A DNA stretch of 64,000 nucleotides from Trema orientale (lineage: Eukaryota; Streptophyta; Magnoliopsida; Rosales; Cannabaceae). The first letter of the stretch is position 1, and each line of letters begins with the position of its first letter. The stretch spans positions 365,943 through 429,942 of the forward strand of contig JXTC01000248.1 in the NCBI GenBank assembly GCA_002914845.1. The letters run 5' to 3'. The translations under genes and the position numbers were made by a program. The notes below the pieces were generated by a model, which saw only the letters and a program-made list of their open reading frames with translations, was not told the origin of the DNA and did no database searches. This document shows positions 60,760 to 64,000 of the stretch, in pieces.

Positions 60760-62455
60760 TTGTTTATACGATCACAAACCTCAACAAATTAGTTAAAAGA
60801 AAAACTTAATCAGCTCATAGACAAACCTCAAATTGATTAAAAGAAACTTAGAAACTGATTTGAAACTCTACAATAAAAAATTATTATAAACGGAAGAATT
60901 AAAAAGTTACTGAGCCTAAAAAACCTCCCAAATCCCCTCTATATTAGGGAAAAGTTTATAAATACTCGTTTTTAAAAAACTATATTTCCATAAATATTCA
61001 TTTTTTTATTTATATTTCACCAATACTCATTGTAAATGTATACTATTCATATTTTACACACGAAATGTATACTATAAAAACATGTATTTTTGAAAAAAAA
61101 TTAAAAATGGGTATTTATTAAAATAAAGTATAAAAACAGGTATTGAGTGTAAATTTCTCTTTATATTTTTGCTTATGGATATTGAACCGAGGAAGACAAA
61201 GAGAAAAGGACATGGATAGGACTATTTGAGCTTCGTTTTAATATTGATATAAGTACCTTTTTAAGACCAAAAGTTAGGAGTAAGTATAGAGAAAAAAAAC
61301 TGGCTTCCAAAATTACCATCGGCTATAAAAGTGAAAATGGTATGTGAAAGCATTTATCATTTTGTCCACTAACTAATTGAGGTTTGACTACTTGTTGGTT
61401 GAATTTTGTCAACTAACTAGTTGAATTTTATTGACGTCAGTTGAGGCTTAAAACCTGATAGTTTTGTTTTTGGTAAAAATACGAAAAATGTCATATTTCT
61501 AAACATATATATGAAATTGCTATATAAAAAATTGAGTTTTCGGACTGCATATTTGTAAAAGAACACCAAGATTTGGATCTGGGTTGGAGAAATTTGGGTC
61601 AAGATGACTCTTTTATAAACCATTACAAAGAGTCGTTACTTTTATGACTACTAGAAAAGGGTTTTCAACTGATGCAAGTGATAACATAGTTGAATAAAAA
61701 TTCAATTGTGTGATCTTGTAATTTATGTCAATTATGAAAAAAAGAGTTTCATTTAATCATCAACAAATGATCAAACGACGTTGGAAAACAACGAAGTATC
61801 ACCCAACCATATAAACTTCAAATAAATTTTGTAATTCCAATAAATGACTAAAACTTAAGAAGACCATTGGATCGTGAAATAAAAGAAGAGGAAAAGCAAA
61901 AAAAATAATTAAATAAATAAAGCAATCTTTTCAATTATCATCCATTAATAACTAAGAAAAATCAATTCAATATATGTTCCTAAAAAAGTAACAATATAAA
62001 TTGGATATGTACGAAAAAGGATAGAAAACAAAATACAACATTTTAGAACTAATTCTACGAACATTTAAGCTAAAAGTTAAAAATTGCAACACATCAAATA
62101 AAACGAAAAAAATTCCACAGTAATAATGAGACTATGAATCTCAAATAGGGGTCATAGAAAATACGGGCAAATATATTGTGAAAAACTGGTAAGCTGGAGA
62201 TAACATAAATGAGCAATATTTTAAATTAAAGGTACAAAGAAGAAAACGGTAAAAATAAGAACAGGGTGAAGAGTAAAGAACACTGGGCCACCGCTAAAAC
62301 AAAATGATGAAACACTTCCTTCAATAGCCACCAGAAATCCACAAATTCTAAGCTAACTTAACTGGGCTTTAATATTGGGCCAGCCATTAATAGTAAAGCA
62401 CATGGGCTTCAGACTTCAATGAATAGGTTTTCTTGAGTTTTACGTACAAAAAAAA
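60760..62455. other. No gene recognised
   Basis: AT-rich. A phrase near 61195-61250 ('gacatggataggac', 'gagcttcgtttt') repeats one near 56300-56335, so a short direct repeat brackets MULE-2 at a distance. Nothing coding is seen. Confidence 0.4.
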
Positions 62456-62460
62456 AAAGA

Positions 62461-62892
62461 GGAAATTTGATATTTTATGGTAATTTTTCAAAAAAATTGA
62501 AAAATCCCAGAATTTAAACTGTTCTGAAAAATTCCAGATTTAATTATAAGAATATCACTTTTAAAAATATTTAGAAAAATATCACTTTTTATTAATTGAT
62601 GAGATACTTAAAGTAGCTAGTCGAGTTACCTGAGGTAATTTGAACAGTTACTTCAAGTAACTGAATTAGTTACTCTAAGTAATCTAATTGGTTACCTCGG
62701 ATATCATTGAAAAATATCAATTTTAAAGGAAAAATGGCATTTTTCTAAATATTTTTTCAAAGTGTTATTTTTCTAATAATACTTTTAAAAAGTGATATTT
62801 TTCTAAATCAAACCGGAATTTTTCAAAAAAATCAATCCATCCGGGATTTTTCAAATTTTGGTACTTTGGGCCTGGATTTTTGTTTTAAGCCC
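62461..62892. repeat. Dispersed repeat (family E, GTTAC dyads), copy 3
   Basis: Same order of phrases as copies 1 and 2, with dyads such as GTTACTTCAAGTAAC and GTTACTCTAAGTAA at 62620-62700. Confidence 0.85.
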
Positions 62893-62894
62893 AA

Positions 62895-63640
62895 AAAAAA
62901 ATTCAGAAAAAGAAAAATACAGTGCATACTTTTTTCATACGGTATAAAGCTAAAATAATTATAAAAATACGGTCAATAGATATGGTGGTAATTCTATAAT
63001 TAAAGTTATTTATTTTAATTATGTTATTTAATTAAAAGCACGGTAAAATAATTTAAAAGCAAACTGCTGGAATCATTGGTGCATCCTTGGCTTTTATTTC
63101 ACGTGCAGGTTCAAGCTCCTGGAACACCATTCTCTTCTTCCTCCTTTTTTTCCCTCTCGTTTTTCTCTTTACTCTTTTTTCTTTTTTAAATTCTTTTACC
63201 ATAATTCCCATTAAATCATGCTCTTCTTCCCCAATTCCCTTTTACTCTCTCTTATTTGTTAAAGGTTACTAATTATAAGCTTGGTTAGTGGTTACTAGTT
63301 TCTAATATAAATATTGATTTTTCCAGTTATTGGTTTCCGATTTCTTTGGTAACTGATTGTCGGTCACAACAATTCGATTATTAATTTTTATGATTGTTCG
63401 GGGTCGGAGTTGTGCTCTGGATTAATTAGTGTGACCTGTACTCAATTAAAACAAAACAGAGGAAAATTGGGATTATAGTTAGATTGCAAAGAGTGCACGG
63501 GTGTAAGAGCTATTACAACACTGTCTATGTGTCGAAGTCCTGATGAGCGGTCGATGACATTTCCCACAGCGTCCTTGCCATGTTAGCGGTTGCAGGGATA
63601 ACGTGCTTACGATATAATAATAATAATATAATAATGCGAT
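62895..63640. other. No gene recognised
   Basis: CT-rich around 63115-63250. A 61-codon frame at 63087 encodes only low-complexity hydrophobic sequence. No family match. Confidence 0.35.
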
Positions 63641-63654
63641 AATAATAAAGGAAT

Positions 63655-63990
63655 CTAGTTGACGGAGGCGAATAAACCGACCATATTGTCAACTGAGAAC
63701 TAGAAGTAATATAATAATACAATAAATAAATAGATAGGAATTTAAATATTACTAGTTGATTGAGGTATACCGACCATGGTGTCAACTAGAAATTAGCAGC
63801 AGAAATAAATTGCAGAAAATAAATAGTTAGAAACTGACGAAGGCGATACCGTCCATATGCCAGTTTTAGTCAATTAAAGGGGTTAGAATCACGAGGCGGT
63901 AAGTCCAGCCATATTATCAGAAATAATAATAAATAACAAAAATTAAAGTGCTGAAATTTAAATAAAGCGGTGTGACCGGTTGCGAGGGAA
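63655..63990 (+). repeat. Series of hairpin units at the window's right edge
   Basis: Units of about 40 bp separated by AATAATAATA-type spacers. Each has a core like GAGGCGATACCGACCATAT enclosed by a short stem: GTTGAC..GTCAAC (63660-63695), AGTTGA..TCAACT (about 63754-63789) and AACTG..CAGTT (about 63832-63866). A fourth, weaker unit (63890-63922) keeps the core but not an obvious stem. The array may continue beyond the window. Confidence 0.65.
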
Positions 63991-64000
63991 AACAATACAG

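Noticed and set aside
63535-63575. Possible hammerhead ribozyme core (CTGATGA at about 63540)
   Set aside because: The required GAAA after stem II and a matching stem III with a cleavage site are not found nearby.

Overview
This is nuclear DNA of a flowering plant, almost certainly a eudicot. It is AT-rich, its genes have many short introns, and it is crowded with Mutator-like (MULE), Copia and MITE-type elements. The recognisable proteins match plant families: GH28 polygalacturonase, mitochondrial ribosomal protein S9, plant COX7C, plant FANCM and plant deoxynucleoside kinase. The species cannot be fixed from sequence alone.

Layout. 1-2.1 kb: no gene seen. 2.2-3.7 kb: two small single-exon genes for related CxxC proteins that I do not recognise; the second contains an internal duplication. 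4.9-7.1 kb: a broken FAR1-type MULE gene followed by tandem repeats. 8.8-11 kb: remains of a Copia-type retroelement. 12.5-20.3 kb: a polygalacturonase gene (minus strand) whose eighth intron carries an internally deleted Copia element. 22.5-25.0 kb: mitochondrial RPS9 (minus). 25.2-29.6 kb: nested MITEs and dispersed repeats. 30-34.1 kb: a decayed MuDR-type MULE bracketed by inverted arrays of a TTCGAT motif. 35.4-36.8 kb: COX7C. 39.8-50.2 kb: FANCM, 23 coding exons, one intron of the U12 AT-AC type. 52.2-55.0 kb: deoxynucleoside kinase (minus). 56.7-59.3 kb: a second decayed MULE whose promoter and introns are filled with arrays of a GTCAA..TTGAC dyad. 59.8-62.9 kb: MITE and dispersed repeats. 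63.6-64 kb: a series of hairpin units.

Five host genes could be assembled exon by exon with consistent phase: polygalacturonase 402 aa, RPS9M 379 aa, COX7C 102 aa, FANCM 1395 aa and dNK 593 aa. Three of these (RPS9M, COX7C, dNK) act or are expected to act in organelles. FANCM is a nuclear DNA-repair translocase that limits meiotic crossovers. Polygalacturonase acts in the cell wall. There is no operon logic here; each gene is an independent transcription unit.

The most unusual signals are the motif arrays confined to non-coding parts of the two MuDR-type MULEs, with a different motif in each. They resemble the sequence-specific anti-silencing arrays described for Arabidopsis VANDAL elements. 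The next most unusual are the CxxC tandem gene pair and the hairpin series at the right edge. Statements about other species' proteins come from memory and were not checked by search.
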